DNA of 64,000 bases, from assembly GCA_030407315.1 (NCBI GenBank), contig JALQPE010001999.1, positions 28,933 through 92,932 on the forward strand, read 5' to 3'. This DNA comes from Asparagopsis taxiformis (Eukaryota > Rhodophyta > Florideophyceae > Bonnemaisoniales > Bonnemaisoniaceae). Shown here in pieces: positions 38,879 through 49,764 of this stretch (positions are counted from its first letter, which is position 1; each line of letters opens with the position of its first letter). The notes beneath the pieces are model-generated. The model worked only from the letters and a program-made list of their open reading frames with translations, had not been told where the DNA came from and made no database searches. A program made the translations under genes and the position numbers.

Positions 38879-40309
38879 TTAATCGGTCATTAGTCCAGAT
38901 TGAGATTCCGCATGTCCCTTGAGAGCAGAAAGAATATTTTCATGCCTTCGACGCAGTTCTACCATCTCTTCGATAGAAGACTCTAGAAATTGATCTGGTG
39001 GCGATACCATCATTGGAGTTGATAATTGCACAGGAATCTTTTGCGAGCCAAATCCTGCATCGGGGATCGTCGAATCCAGTGTTTGCCTTCGAGAAAAAGG
39101 TGGCGAAGAAGCTTGATGGCCTCCCATTAAAACCAGCCTCCTCTCTAGGGTATCGATTTTGTTATTGCGCTCGACGAGCTCTTTTTCAAGTAACTCTGCT
39201 TTGGACTTTGTAATTTGCATGTTCTGTTTGGTTTGTCGCAATTCCCTAGCAAGCCGTTCATGGCTAGTGGCGATCTTCAACTCTGCCTTTTTCGCCTTAT
39301 CAAGTGCTCTACTCTGTTCCTGAAGATCCTCAGCCCGTCTGGCTAGAGCGTCTTGCATATTTTTCAGCACGACTTCAGCATGTTCATCCAACCTGCCAGT
39401 AGGACGAGGGCGGGATGCTTCGGCCTTTTTGTCGAACGCCATCGTCGCCAACAGCTCCTTGTACTCTGATACCTGGATTTCAGCATCCTTGGCAGCATCT
39501 CGGTGCATTTCAACGAGTTTTGAAAGTTTGGTAGTCTCCCTCAAACTATCCATGCGCGCTCTTTCTCGTTCGGACTGAATTTCTGAAATCTGGCGGCCCA
39601 GCGAAACAACTTCATCGGCACTTTGTTTAGCGATGACTTTTGATGCTGTCAACTCTTCACTCAATTCTGATATTCTGGTATTAGCAGTACGAAGTGCTGC
39701 GGAATGTGTGCTATTCGCAATCTCCAACTGTGAACGAGCTTCTGCGAGTTCATGGGAGAGGCGGGTCCTCTCGGCGTCAAGAAATTGAATTCGATTGGCA
39801 CGCAGTGTAGCATCTGTTTCTGATTCTTTGGAATCGCGGGTCAGGCGCATATTGAGAGTACTTTCATTGACTAAACGCGCTTCTGATGTGAGCTTGAGCT
39901 GCGTAAAATCGGCGATTTGCGCGCGCAAGCGTTGAATTGTCGCCGCATCTTCGGCAGCCTGTCGATCTCGACGAGAAAGCGAATCTTGAACAGCGGCCTT
40001 GTCAACTTCCAGCGACTCGAGCCGAAGTTTGGCTTGGGAGATTTCCTCTTTGAGCGATGCTATTGTCTCATTAGCCTTCTTCGTTTGGTCTGTTCTATGC
40101 CTAGCCAGTTCATCAGCGTGTGCAGTATTTGTGGTTAGTGCGAGATTAGCTGAGGTTAGTGAGCGCTGTTCGGCAGCCAATCTTCGCACTTGTTGTTGAT
40201 AAGACATTGCCAATTCATCGTTCTGGACATCTTTCAGCTGCACTTCGTGAATGCACTGCCGGGCTGTGTTGACTAGATCATGGACGAGAGTGATACCCTG
40301 CTTGACCAT
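38879..40309 (-). CDS. Long coiled-coil protein
   Basis: This 476-residue protein starts at the ATG at 40309. Residues 25-380 are almost continuously predicted coiled coil by eye, with heptad Leu/Ala/Ile spacing and many Arg, Glu and Gln (for example RLAAEQRSLTSANLAL and ELAEARSQLEIANSTHSAAL). The last 90 residues are Ser/Pro/Gln-rich with a short helix (EEMVELRRRHENILSALKG). No motor, kinase or membrane segment is present. Centrosomal, cytoskeletal or Golgi-scaffold roles are all possible; none is supported specifically. Its stop lies 37 bp from the stop of the convergent ProRS gene. Confidence 0.75.
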   Translation of the reverse strand: MVKQGITLVHDLVNTARQCIHEVQLKDVQNDELAMSYQQQVRRLAAEQRSLTSANLALTTNTAHADELARHRTDQTKKANETIASLKEEISQAKLRLESLEVDKAAVQDSLSRRDRQAAEDAATIQRLRAQIADFTQLKLTSEARLVNESTLNMRLTRDSKESETDATLRANRIQFLDAERTRLSHELAEARSQLEIANSTHSAALRTANTRISELSEELTASKVIAKQSADEVVSLGRQISEIQSERERARMDSLRETTKLSKLVEMHRDAAKDAEIQVSEYKELLATMAFDKKAEASRPRPTGRLDEHAEVVLKNMQDALARRAEDLQEQSRALDKAKKAELKIATSHERLARELRQTKQNMQITKSKAELLEKELVERNNKIDTLERRLVLMGGHQASSPPFSRRQTLDSTIPDAGFGSQKIPVQLSTPMMVSPPDQFLESSIEEMVELRRRHENILSALKGHAESQSGLMTD

Positions 40310-40893
40310 GATTGAGGCCTTTGTTAGGCGTGGTGTTGGCGCAATGTAACGGTTGTGATTCTAAGTAGCGCACTGCGCTGCGGGATCTGCATCTGTCTGC
40401 TTCGGGGGTGCGATTGCAAATTTTGAAACCTACAATAGCAATTACTTAATTAGTTGAGAAGTTGTCAAATTGACCGTCGTTCAGCTCAGTGATGCTGCAA
40501 AATGATTTTACTCGCCAAGAGGCATTGAGAAAGCATCCTGAGACGCTTTTGGAAGCGACGGTTGGTGATGAATCTTTTCGAGATGGACATGAAATTTATC
40601 GCTCGGATGGCTGGATTTCGTCTCGCCACTTACAAGCTTGTTCCGGATTCAACGCCGGTCCAATCATGCAAAGATAACTGCCAAGACTGGGCGTTTCTAA
40701 CAGCTTTGCTCTCAAGCCGTCCCGCAAGCGATATGTTAATAAAGGCCTCTTGCGAAGCTTATGGCAAATATCTCTAGCACTGTGCTCTTGTCAACTCTCC
40801 ACGCAACTACCAAGCATTTCTCCTCCCCTCCCATCAACCAGCTATTTCACTTTCCTTCCTTACGTACCTGCAGCCTATGAATACGGCTTTGTG
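40310..40893. other. Intergenic between tandem minus-strand genes
   Basis: This is 584 bp containing the upstream region of the coiled-coil gene and the 3' flank of the GARP gene. Short plus-strand ORFs look accidental. No repeat was seen. Confidence 0.45.
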
Positions 40894-42669
40894 CTAATCT
40901 CCTTCCTCCCATATTCGTCTCGATCGATGTGACGGTCTAGACTGTTTCCGTTGCGAATCAGTTACAGAATCTGATGTAGCCTGCAAAGAAATTCTTTGAA
41001 TCGACATCCTAGCATCCGGTTGAGATGCCCTCGGCAATGAACTCGACTCTGCCAATACCGGTGCATCCTTCTTCAAAAATGGGTTCTCAACGACCCGGTT
41101 TGATGTTTTCTCTATGCCGCTGCTTGATGGAATTTCACCGTTCGCCTTGCTTGAGTCTTCCTCATCTGTCCTGTTCTTCTCACCTTCTGCTACCTCAAGA
41201 CCTCCTCGATTGGTGTCATCCTTGAAGCTGCGACCAGGTTCATCTGATGATGTTTGGTACCCCCCACTACCACAATGCGCCTCGCTCCTCTTCTCGGCCT
41301 TTCGCCTCTTCACACTATCCCGATATTTCTGCAAGTGACTGGCAATATTTTCTCGGGTTAAACCAGGAACGTTCATTGCCTGGAGCAAAGCCTTGGGTAC
41401 AGCAGACTCAACTCCAATTTTGTCCAATGCTTCTAAGAACTTGGTATGCAACTCAGGCGTCCATTGAAGTCGTCTCCGTTTTGGAACTTCATGTTGCATC
41501 GTGTAACGCTGCACGCCATGCCCTGCATACACTGCCACTGGTGTAGCTAGGGTATTAACCCCTTCCAGGTTTTCGTTGCCTTTAATAGTCTGTGGAGATG
41601 CTAAAGTCGCTGCCGGATGTGTGCTTGGATAACCCATCTGTATGTTATCATAGACAAGGGGTTGAATCACTGTCGACAGACCATGGATATTGTACGAAAG
41701 AGGATGAGTATTGGGCCTCATGGCAGTTGGAGCCGGAACAGCGATGGTTTGCACATTAACTGCTGTTCTCTGTCCAGGCTGATTGCTTGTTGAACTACTG
41801 CCTTGTTGTTTAGGAGAATGAGGATCAGCATCAGCAACCTGCACTTGAGTCCGTGCTTCATTCTGTGCGACGCTCGGAAGTTTTTGAGCTCTGTGGTGTG
41901 TCACATCTGTGCTCTGCTCGCAGTCCGGCTCTTTTGGAACAGGACCATCTTCACTTGCTGGACTCGCAGATGGATGAGAAATCACAGAATGTTGGTCAGG
42001 GGCGTGGAGAATGTTTGCAGTGTAAAATGAGCCAGTTTGCAATGGCACAAACACCATATGAGGCGGGTGTTGTTGCGTTTGCTCAGCAGCCACAAAAGTA
42101 GATGCTTGTTCCGTTGAACCAGACGCAGTGTGTTGAGGGTTAATGGGATGTGGAAGCAGCTGATGCCCATGTGGTTGAGTCAGTTGTACATACGTGACAT
42201 ATTGTGGAGGTGGTTGTTGGACAATTTGATGGTACATAGGCGGTTGTACAGCGCCACCTGTGTTCACCGCTGGCGCATAAGTTGGCTGTGCATACGCTGC
42301 GTGCTGATGTGGGGCATTATATTGTTGAGTGTAGGCTGGAGGGCCATGAATCAGATGCGTCTGCCCCGGGGGCGGTACATAATGATGATGCGGGACGTTG
42401 TGACCTGGACTAAGTGATGAAGGCGTACGTGAATGAGGTTGAGCGGGATGGTAATGGACGACAGTATGTTGAGCAATAGGACGGGATGGAGCAGAGCATA
42501 ACGTACTGGACAGTTCAGCTGTGGAAGTTGACAAGGCGGCGGCAGTTCTATGTCGTAATGCATGTTGAGGTTGTGACGTCGTGGCCGCAGACACTATACT
42601 TGAGGCGTTTCCTACTACCTCTTTTGGTATGGAAGTATGCAGCTGTCCTTGAGAGTTGCCATCTTGCAT
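40894..42669 (-). CDS. GARP (MYB-like, SHLQKY-type) transcription factor
   Basis: This 591-residue protein starts at the ATG at 42669. Around residues 395-455 lies a single GARP/B-motif domain (RRRLQWTPELHTKFLEAL, GVESAVPKALLQAMNVPG, LTRENIASHLQKYR). It is the form found in plant type-B response regulators, PHR/KANADI factors and algal nitrogen regulators. There is no receiver domain and no MYB-CC coiled coil. The long N-terminal region is Gln, His, Pro and Tyr-rich and disordered, as in activation domains. The C-terminus is Lys/Glu/Ser-rich with a basic end. DNA binding is well supported; the pathway is unknown. It is the last confident host gene before the repeat-rich half of the window. 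Confidence 0.9.
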   Translation of the reverse strand: MQDGNSQGQLHTSIPKEVVGNASSIVSAATTSQPQHALRHRTAAALSTSTAELSSTLCSAPSRPIAQHTVVHYHPAQPHSRTPSSLSPGHNVPHHHYVPPPGQTHLIHGPPAYTQQYNAPHQHAAYAQPTYAPAVNTGGAVQPPMYHQIVQQPPPQYVTYVQLTQPHGHQLLPHPINPQHTASGSTEQASTFVAAEQTQQHPPHMVFVPLQTGSFYTANILHAPDQHSVISHPSASPASEDGPVPKEPDCEQSTDVTHHRAQKLPSVAQNEARTQVQVADADPHSPKQQGSSSTSNQPGQRTAVNVQTIAVPAPTAMRPNTHPLSYNIHGLSTVIQPLVYDNIQMGYPSTHPAATLASPQTIKGNENLEGVNTLATPVAVYAGHGVQRYTMQHEVPKRRRLQWTPELHTKFLEALDKIGVESAVPKALLQAMNVPGLTRENIASHLQKYRDSVKRRKAEKRSEAHCGSGGYQTSSDEPGRSFKDDTNRGGLEVAEGEKNRTDEEDSSKANGEIPSSSGIEKTSNRVVENPFLKKDAPVLAESSSLPRASQPDARMSIQRISLQATSDSVTDSQRKQSRPSHRSRRIWEEGD

Positions 42670-45039
42670 TTCTGAAGAATGCGGATGCACTAATGAGTCA
42701 TGTAGGACGTGGCACTAGGCATGTGCGTTTGGCGAAGAAAACAGGACTAGAGTGTCAGGACGGGGTAGAGGGAATAGGAAATGAGGCAAGAGAGGGATGT
42801 GAAGCAACTGGCACGTTGAACGGCAGGCGGTGAAAGAGATCGAAGAAGATGATTACGGTGCGGGGACACCGTACGTGGAAGTGGCAAAGGTTGTATACAG
42901 CGATCAGCCGAAACTGCTCTGATGATATGGAGAGAAGTGTGGGCACAGATGAACGAGGTGCAACTGGTTGGTAAAAACGAAGATCGGTTGCAGTGAGGAG
43001 ACGAGGAGTGATTGAAACCAGATTATGGTATCTGTGAAGGCATGCGGAAGGGGCGTGCACTGGATTTGAGTAGAATCTAAGGACTGGGGGCGTGAGTGGA
43101 TGGAGGCGCTTATTGCAAAGCAGGCTGGCGGTGTGATGTCAACCGCCAACGGAGCGGTAGCCAATCAACGGGTGCCAGGTCTTATGGTGGCGGATATATG
43201 ATCGCTACATGTTCATTACATTCCAAATATCACAAAATTCCTAAAATACCTGGAAATACTACATGGATATTTACCCGTGTGTGGCCCGGAGGCTGTTCTG
43301 GTTAATCTGGTTGATGCGCTCTCGAATGCTCATCGTGAATAATACCCCTCTGCATGTCACAAATGTCGTCGTGTTTACTTTCCAATATGAACGACCGATG
43401 GGCCATTCGAGTTGCATTCATTTCTTCCAACCTGCCCCGCTCGCTAGAATCGACCCGTGTCCATGTCCAATGCGATTACCCCAACCATTCTGCTCACATG
43501 CATATGAACGTTTCAACGTCACATGTGTACCGTTACGGTTAGGCAAATAGCACTCTTCGATTAAGCTTCCAAGCCAAGCCGTCTTTCTGAAAAAATATCG
43601 GCAAAAAATAATTTTTCAACAGCACGTTATCAACTTTGGCGAATGCTTTCACTAGTCGTCACTCCCTCTGGACAAACCCAAGATCGGACCATGCTCTACA
43701 TTCCTGTTAAGCTCAAATGTGTCGAATGAAATTACCAGCTTGGCATCCAGCCATTCGCTGTTTCTACTAATGGCTGATACCCTGCACTGCTGTGACAACA
43801 GGGCAGACCTACTAGTGATTCAATCCGTTACACTTGTACTCCTCGTACAGTTGTGATCACGCCGATCTCAAAAAAGGTGTGTCCAGAAATCTGCTTCTTG
43901 TCACAAATGAACCAATGAGACTGCTTGAAAAAATAGGGTGTCCACGACACTGCTGCAAGACACAACAACGCGACATGCATTGACGCCCTCGGAGAGGGCA
44001 AGCCGTACAGTTCATTTGTTAAAAACAGTGGTTTGTTGTGTAGAGCCACAAGAACTTCACCCCTTTGTGAGCGACGCTTTGAGCGCATATGACCATGATC
44101 CAACAAGGATGGTAAAAAAATACCCATCTAAACTGAAAGTAGCAGATGTGATCTGACTTTGTCAACGATGAAATCTAGTTGGTTACCATCCAAGTCACCG
44201 CTTGCAGCACGTACAGCGCATAAAACATATGACGGCGAAAGGCTGTTGCCAGATTGTCCATAATGTTGGAGAAGACGTGCATGGTCCAAAATATTCAGTA
44301 TCTCCGCGCATAACGCGGTCGAGAAAGGAGCAACAGCTCCCACACTATCAGGTTATTGGCTTTCTGTAACTCTTCAATTCCATAACCCAGATTACCCCCG
44401 CAATTTTTGTCACTGACGGCGCGGTCGAACAGGAGGAGAGTTGGGATGGTAGGTAACAGTAGATTGAAATCGAAACAGCCGGATCATGCTAGGACCGGGC
44501 TACGTGTTGTGACAATAAAAAAACACATAGTTTCAACATATTATCGCAGCGTTTCGCAACTTGCCGAAGATAGCTTTAATTAAGGCCAGACTGTCCTTTA
44601 TTGTTGATGTTTGATGAAAATTGTGGACTTGTCTTTAATACTGGAGGGGTATGTCGGATGATCAAACAGCATTACAGTCACAGCATTACAGAAAATAGCA
44701 CAACCAGTACTTAACCGGCGCCGACGAGCCGGCAACGACAAATTAAGAAGCTAGGCTTCACCCTCATCATTAACAGGTTATGCGCCCAGACGCTACCTCT
44801 GACACACAGAACACCCATCGCCCTCCCCAATTCACACCATCACGAACACATCCCAACCCACCGACCGCGACCTGCGACGCCGGAACTACAATCGGCAACG
44901 CAACCGTCAACTCGAAATCGAAACGCGACCGATATCACCAAGCGATCTTCGAATCCATACCATCCTGCGGTGCTATGCCACATGGCGAACCGCCTTGTGT
45001 GGTGAAACACCTAATATTTTGCATATATTTTTGAAACTT
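42670..45039. other. Gene-poor interval
   Basis: This is 2.4 kb between the GARP gene and the retroelement remnant. I see no convincing gene. An 84-codon ORF at 44780-45034 begins with an ATG and encodes a polar N-terminus followed by a Cys-bearing segment. It ends just where retroelement-like sequence begins, so it could be a truncated gene start. An AT-rich stretch lies near 43580-43640. Confidence 0.4.
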
Positions 45040-45912
45040 TAATTCCCACCACATTTTGGATTCTTTACCCGTCCACAGTGAATCACTGAACGCAGTACAC
45101 TTGGACTCAGTGGTACACTGAAGTTTTACACCAGCACTAACTGTTGTAAGCTACACTAACAGTGGGTTTACCACACCGGTCGCCCCGGCCACTTAGGGTT
45201 TTTCCGACCGCCCTACTGTACCAGTATTTAGCCTATCCACTGACAACCGTAGCATTTCACTTAGGGCTAGCCACCGTGCTGTAAAATAGTATTTATTTTA
45301 CGGCGGATCGCCCAGTTCTTCGATTGTAAAGCTAACGGAAGTTCGGTTGTCATTGTGCTCCCAAGGTGTGTTTCGCCGTCTCATCCAGCCTGCTTCTCCC
45401 TTGGCTATAGCGCCTGGCACCCTTCTGGTACCCGTTCGTCGCTGATCCAGCGTTTGCACTTGGCACTCCAACCGCTGTATCAGCATTATCCCTTTCCACG
45501 CGCAGCCTGTGACGCGCGTGCCCCTCTATCGGGAGTCTTCGGCCTCTTGGTGTACCGCCGGACCTGATCGTGTCGCTTCGCTCCCATCCTGCGGATCGCA
45601 GTAACTTCTTGCATACTCCGCCTGTGGCTATAGTGCGTGGCACAAGTCAGGCCTTACTTGTAGTATACGTGGCAATTCCGAAATTTCAGTTATTTGCGAT
45701 TTCCGCGGAATTCGAATTTCGCGGACCCGGGCGATAACAGCAATGCACGAACATTGCTGGCGCGTGCGCACGCGCAACCGGCACACGTGTGCAACGAACG
45801 AACTGGTACGCGGCCAACGGACCAACGGGTCCCCACGTGCGACCCACAAGGTCCTCTCCCATTCGGGGACGTTTCGAGCAGTGTTTACACTGTAATGCGA
45901 TGCCATCGTGGC

Positions 45913-45918
45913 TATATA
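45913..45918 (+). promoter_or_regulatory. Possible retroelement TATA box
   Basis: TATATA lies in a GC-balanced context in the non-coding leader upstream of gag. It is suggested only by motif and position. Confidence 0.3.
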
Positions 45919-46444
45919 GGTATTGGCATCGTGCCGGGAGGGAAAGGGGACAATTATCGATCGGGCAACGTGCTCTAGTCTACGACTGACTTCTACGTTT
46001 TACGTTTACGTGTACGCCTAACGAGGCTTCATCTCCGTCGAGCTGCGTACTCCCTGCCCATTGCCACACGTGAGGCTGATCGCGTGTCGTGCCTCCGGGC
46101 TTGGTTGAGAGCGCCTCCGGTGACGTGCCACCTCGTTTGTTGAACGTAATCCTCGCGTGGATCGTTCGTCGTGACGCCCGTGTCTACTTGCTAACCTATT
46201 CTCTACCCTATCCTTTCTTTGCTACCAAAATACTGTCAAACACCAGCGGGTGGCACTGTTCGTTCCGTTTCGTTAAAGGACAGCGTGTCCGTAGCTCGTA
46301 CCAGCTATCTATGTCTAACGAACTATCGTTCCACACTGGTCTTCCGACCTAGAAGTTGCTACGAGCATAACGACAACCAACGAGGTTGAGCTCTTTTACG
46401 TTACGAAAGCTACGTGCTAAAGACTACGGTCTATGAATTACGCT

Positions 46445-48162
46445 ATGTCTAATTCGCGTGCGTCGCCCAGGCAACCGTTGCCAACGTCAGCGGACGCCGA
46501 AGCCGACGTGGCCTTGTCAGCAGAAGCGATCTTCGCGACTGATCGATCTATCCCGACGGATATCGAGGCGATCGGTCAGCTACCAGTACGGTAAGCCCGT
46601 TTGAGTCCTTGGGTATGGACCCCGCAACGCGCGGTCAGCTTAATGAAGGGAACGTGACTCCCACGGCACTGCGTGTAGTGTACGAAGACCTTCGAGGTCA
46701 CATCGAAAGGGCGAGCGACGCGGCCGTCGACGAAGCCGTAAGGCAGAGACTCGGAGTCTCGGCGCGCGAAGCTCTGGCGTTACGTGAACGCTCAGCGACC
46801 CTCGAACGGGAAAACGAAGATTTACGAAACCGCCTCTCCGCCGTGGAGGGAAGACTCGACTTGTTTGTCATAGTTTTTAACGAAATCGTCGCCGGACGTT
46901 CCGCTCCGCCGAGCGGAAGCGATCCGAATTACGAAGAAGGCTCGCGCGCCTATAACTCGCAATCCTCCCCCGCCGTTCCGGGAGGATACCCCTCAACACC
47001 CGGTCCGACGACCCCGACAACGTACGGAAGGGGGGCGACAGTGCAACGAGCCATCGCCAACCCCGACGAGACGCCACGAAGGCAATTACGTTTTAACGAT
47101 ACGCCAGACTACGCGCGGGCGGCGGATGCAGCACGAGCTGCACAATTCGATACGAGAGCTCCCACGCCACGTGAAGCGTACATTCCGTGGCTGGGTGCGT
47201 TCGGCACGACGGACACGCGAGTCCACGAAAACGAACGTGCCGACGCGGTACGCTTACCAGGGAACGCCCTCGGACCCGTTTGATACGCGTTGGCAGAGCA
47301 CACGACGATGCTCGATGCATTTGCGAACGTGGTGTCGTACCGCATGTATCGCCTTAACGATGTACGTGAACATCTCTACGTTAACGAGAGTCAAAGCGTA
47401 CACAAGCTCAAGCGTGAGATCGAGGGACTTTTACCTACGTTGAAGCCGTTCTCCGGCCGGAATCCGATTACGTTGCTCGGATTCCTCGCCCAAATACGTG
47501 ATGGGTTCAGCACACTCGGAGTGTGCGAGGGAGTGGCAGTACGTGCACTGCACTTCTTCCTCGACGGGGACGCCCGACGGTTCTACGATTCCCAGTGTAC
47601 GACTGGCGTGATCACGACCGATCCGACGAAGAGGTTCTCGTGGCCTCACGTAATCAACGCGTTGATTAAACGATACCTGCAAGACTACGTGCTGCAGGAG
47701 GCCTACGAAAAGGTCACGATGATCACGCAGAATCCTAACGAGGACGAGAATCAGTACGCTGATAGACTCGATACTGCCACGCGGGCATGCAACTACGTGT
47801 TTACGGACCGACTCCTCGTTCACCACTATGTGCGTTGTTTGCTGCCCTCGACGCGGGCAGCCGTGACGGAACGACTCCAGTCACTCCCCGAACGAGAGAG
47901 GAACGACCTCACCGTTGTGAGACGATTGGCGACGGCCGAAGGAACGACCTTCCGTGCACGTACGGCAGCGGTCGCGCCAGCTGCGAAACCGAAAGTGCGG
48001 TTTCCGATGAAACCTACGTTGGCTATTTCCTACCACGAGTCGAGGAAGTTTGCGGACTACGATGAGTCCGCGTACTTACGTAACGAACGGGCTAACGAGC
48101 CCAATTACCACGATGGTACGTCTGTGTTCTCGGAAATGGACGCGGACGTCCACAACCTCTAG
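46445..48162 (+). pseudogene. Retrotransposon gag-like gene, disrupted
   Basis: The open frame from 46615 to 48162 carries one in-frame TGA at 47281-47283. A separate 49-codon frame from the ATG at 46445 ends at 46594 and may be its shifted N-terminus. The part after the TGA is a retrotransposon Gag capsid domain: FSGRNPITLLGFLAQIRDGF, RALHFFLDGDARRFYDSQ, INALIKRYLQDYVLQEAYEK, QYADRLDTATRACNYVF. The part before contains a coiled segment (RSATLERENEDLRNRLSAVE) and Pro/Gly/Thr-rich linker. No zinc knuckle is seen. The TGA could be a degenerative mutation or, less likely, a readthrough site. Confidence 0.65.
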
Positions 48163-49764
48163 TACACCTAGTATTACTAGGCGGACGTCCATGTTCTCCA
48201 GTATTTTTGGATGTCCGCCTAGAACCGGACGTCCATGCGGTCTAGTACGTCTAGTATTACTAGGGCGACATTCATTGTTTCTAGTACCACGGATGTCCCC
48301 TCGGGATGGACTTCCGCCATGTCTATGTCCACCTAGGACGGGCGCCGGTTCAGAAATTCAAAAATTTCGACCCCAGAAATTTCTGCCGCCGTGCTCGACA
48401 TGGATGTCCGCATCCATCACGGCGACCACTCTATTTTTCCTTGTCGGTCGACTCCAATTTCGTCTTTAATTTTTTCATCCTCTCGCTCACACCCCCTTCC
48501 TGTTGGTGCTCACCTCCCCCGTACTGTACCTCAAACACCCCCAATACCACTCTAGCACGCATTTTCAGATACCTATCCCCGCTTCCACGGTGCACACCTC
48601 CATTCCATACCTACTTTTCTGCTCTACCGTACAGATTTCGTATAACCAGTCCTCATACTACCTCAGAATAGGGCAAAACACCCCCTATCTCCTCGACCAT
48701 GCTCTCCCCCATCACCTTTGAAACGTATTGTTCTTCAGTACCCTCTCTCCTCTACCCTCAACCCCTCTCCTTCGCCCTCTACACAAACTTCCCCTGCAGC
48801 TTACTCTTCCAAAACCTCTCTCTCCCCATCCCGTACCCGACCTGCTCCACCCCTCCCTCCCTCAGCTGCTCCATGCCCCCACGCCATCCGCATCTTCGAT
48901 ACCGTATACACCACCACCACCGGCCCACGCTCCCGCACTGCGGGGTGGCACCCCCGCCGTCTCCCCAGAAACCTCCCCGCTCTGAAACACATATCAACCC
49001 CCCACTTCGCACCCTTCCTCCCACTCCCCTCCCTCCCCAAATACAATAACACCCTTCTTCTCCATCACATCCCCACTCACCACAGCCAGAACAGACGCCA
49101 CCCCCTCCCCCTCTTTCTCCTCACTTTCCTAAAACCCCCTCCTCTCGGCGACTTCAACCGCACCCTCCTACGGTCCCACCTAAACACCTCCTCCGCCCTC
49201 ACTACCCCAACACCCCGCAGCGTCTCCCCAATCCCCATAATATGCTTGTCGGCACTCCTCTCCGAATCACACTCCATTCTAAACCCGCACTCCGTACATT
49301 TCCACCTCCCCCTGTACCATCCCAAGATTGCATCCCTCCACAGAACACATCCTCATACCACAGAAGAATTTTCTTCCTCTCATACCTCATCCTTAAAACC
49401 TCCATCTGCTCCATGTAAATTTCGATGTAAATATTTTCTCTACTATGCAATCTCAAACATGTATGAACGTATGCCTTTCCGCTTTGTCACCCTTGAATAT
49501 TGGTACTCATGTATTCATAAAATAGGGCCACCCACATCCCTATCCCGTTCTGCAAGCTTTACAAACCACTAGACGCATACTCCACAACTATACAACAAAC
49601 ACTACTCGCTATTTCAGACGACGCAGTACACAAGTAGCGTAGTCTCAACCTTCCGTGGCGCCTTCCCTTATGCGTACAAGTGCGAAAGACGTCTAGACTA
49701 CTACTACTACGATATAGTATATCAGAAGTGAGTGCGGGAATTTTCGGCACAGGAGATGCTGGGC
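48163..49764. other. Non-coding, pyrimidine-rich (very low G) tract
   Basis: From about 48470 to 49560 the plus strand is strongly depleted of guanine and rich in C and T, with many CCCC/CCTCC strings. The 284-codon plus-strand ORF at 48718-49572 exists because TGA and TAG cannot occur without G; its translation is low-complexity Ser/Pro/Leu/His. No protein-like reading was found on either strand. The first 300 bp hold short GGACGTCC-containing inverted and direct repeats. Confidence 0.55.
48177..48222. repeat. Imperfect inverted repeat after gag
   Basis: CTAGGCGGACGTCCA (48177-48191) and TGGATGTCCGCCTAG (48208-48222) are inverted with one mismatch. The CTAGTATTACTAGG string before it recurs about 75 bp downstream. 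Confidence 0.6.

Larger units (their letters stand above)
45040..48170 (+). mobile_element. Ty3-like LTR retrotransposon remnant (leader plus gag)
   Basis: This is a plus-strand element fragment with a regulatory leader and a gag gene but no protease, reverse transcriptase or integrase in the window. The leader (about 45040-46440) has no coding potential and a TATATA box at 45913-45918. The 5' boundary is approximate. I found no matching LTR downstream and no clear primer-binding site. Codon choice (many ACG, CGT, TAC) differs from the host genes. The element probably lost pol by deletion, because unrelated pyrimidine-rich sequence follows the gag stop directly. Confidence 0.55.

Noticed and set aside
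48718..49572. 284-codon plus-strand ORF
   Set aside because: It lies in a G-depleted tract where TGA and TAG can hardly occur; the translation is low-complexity Ser/Pro/Leu/His with no domain.
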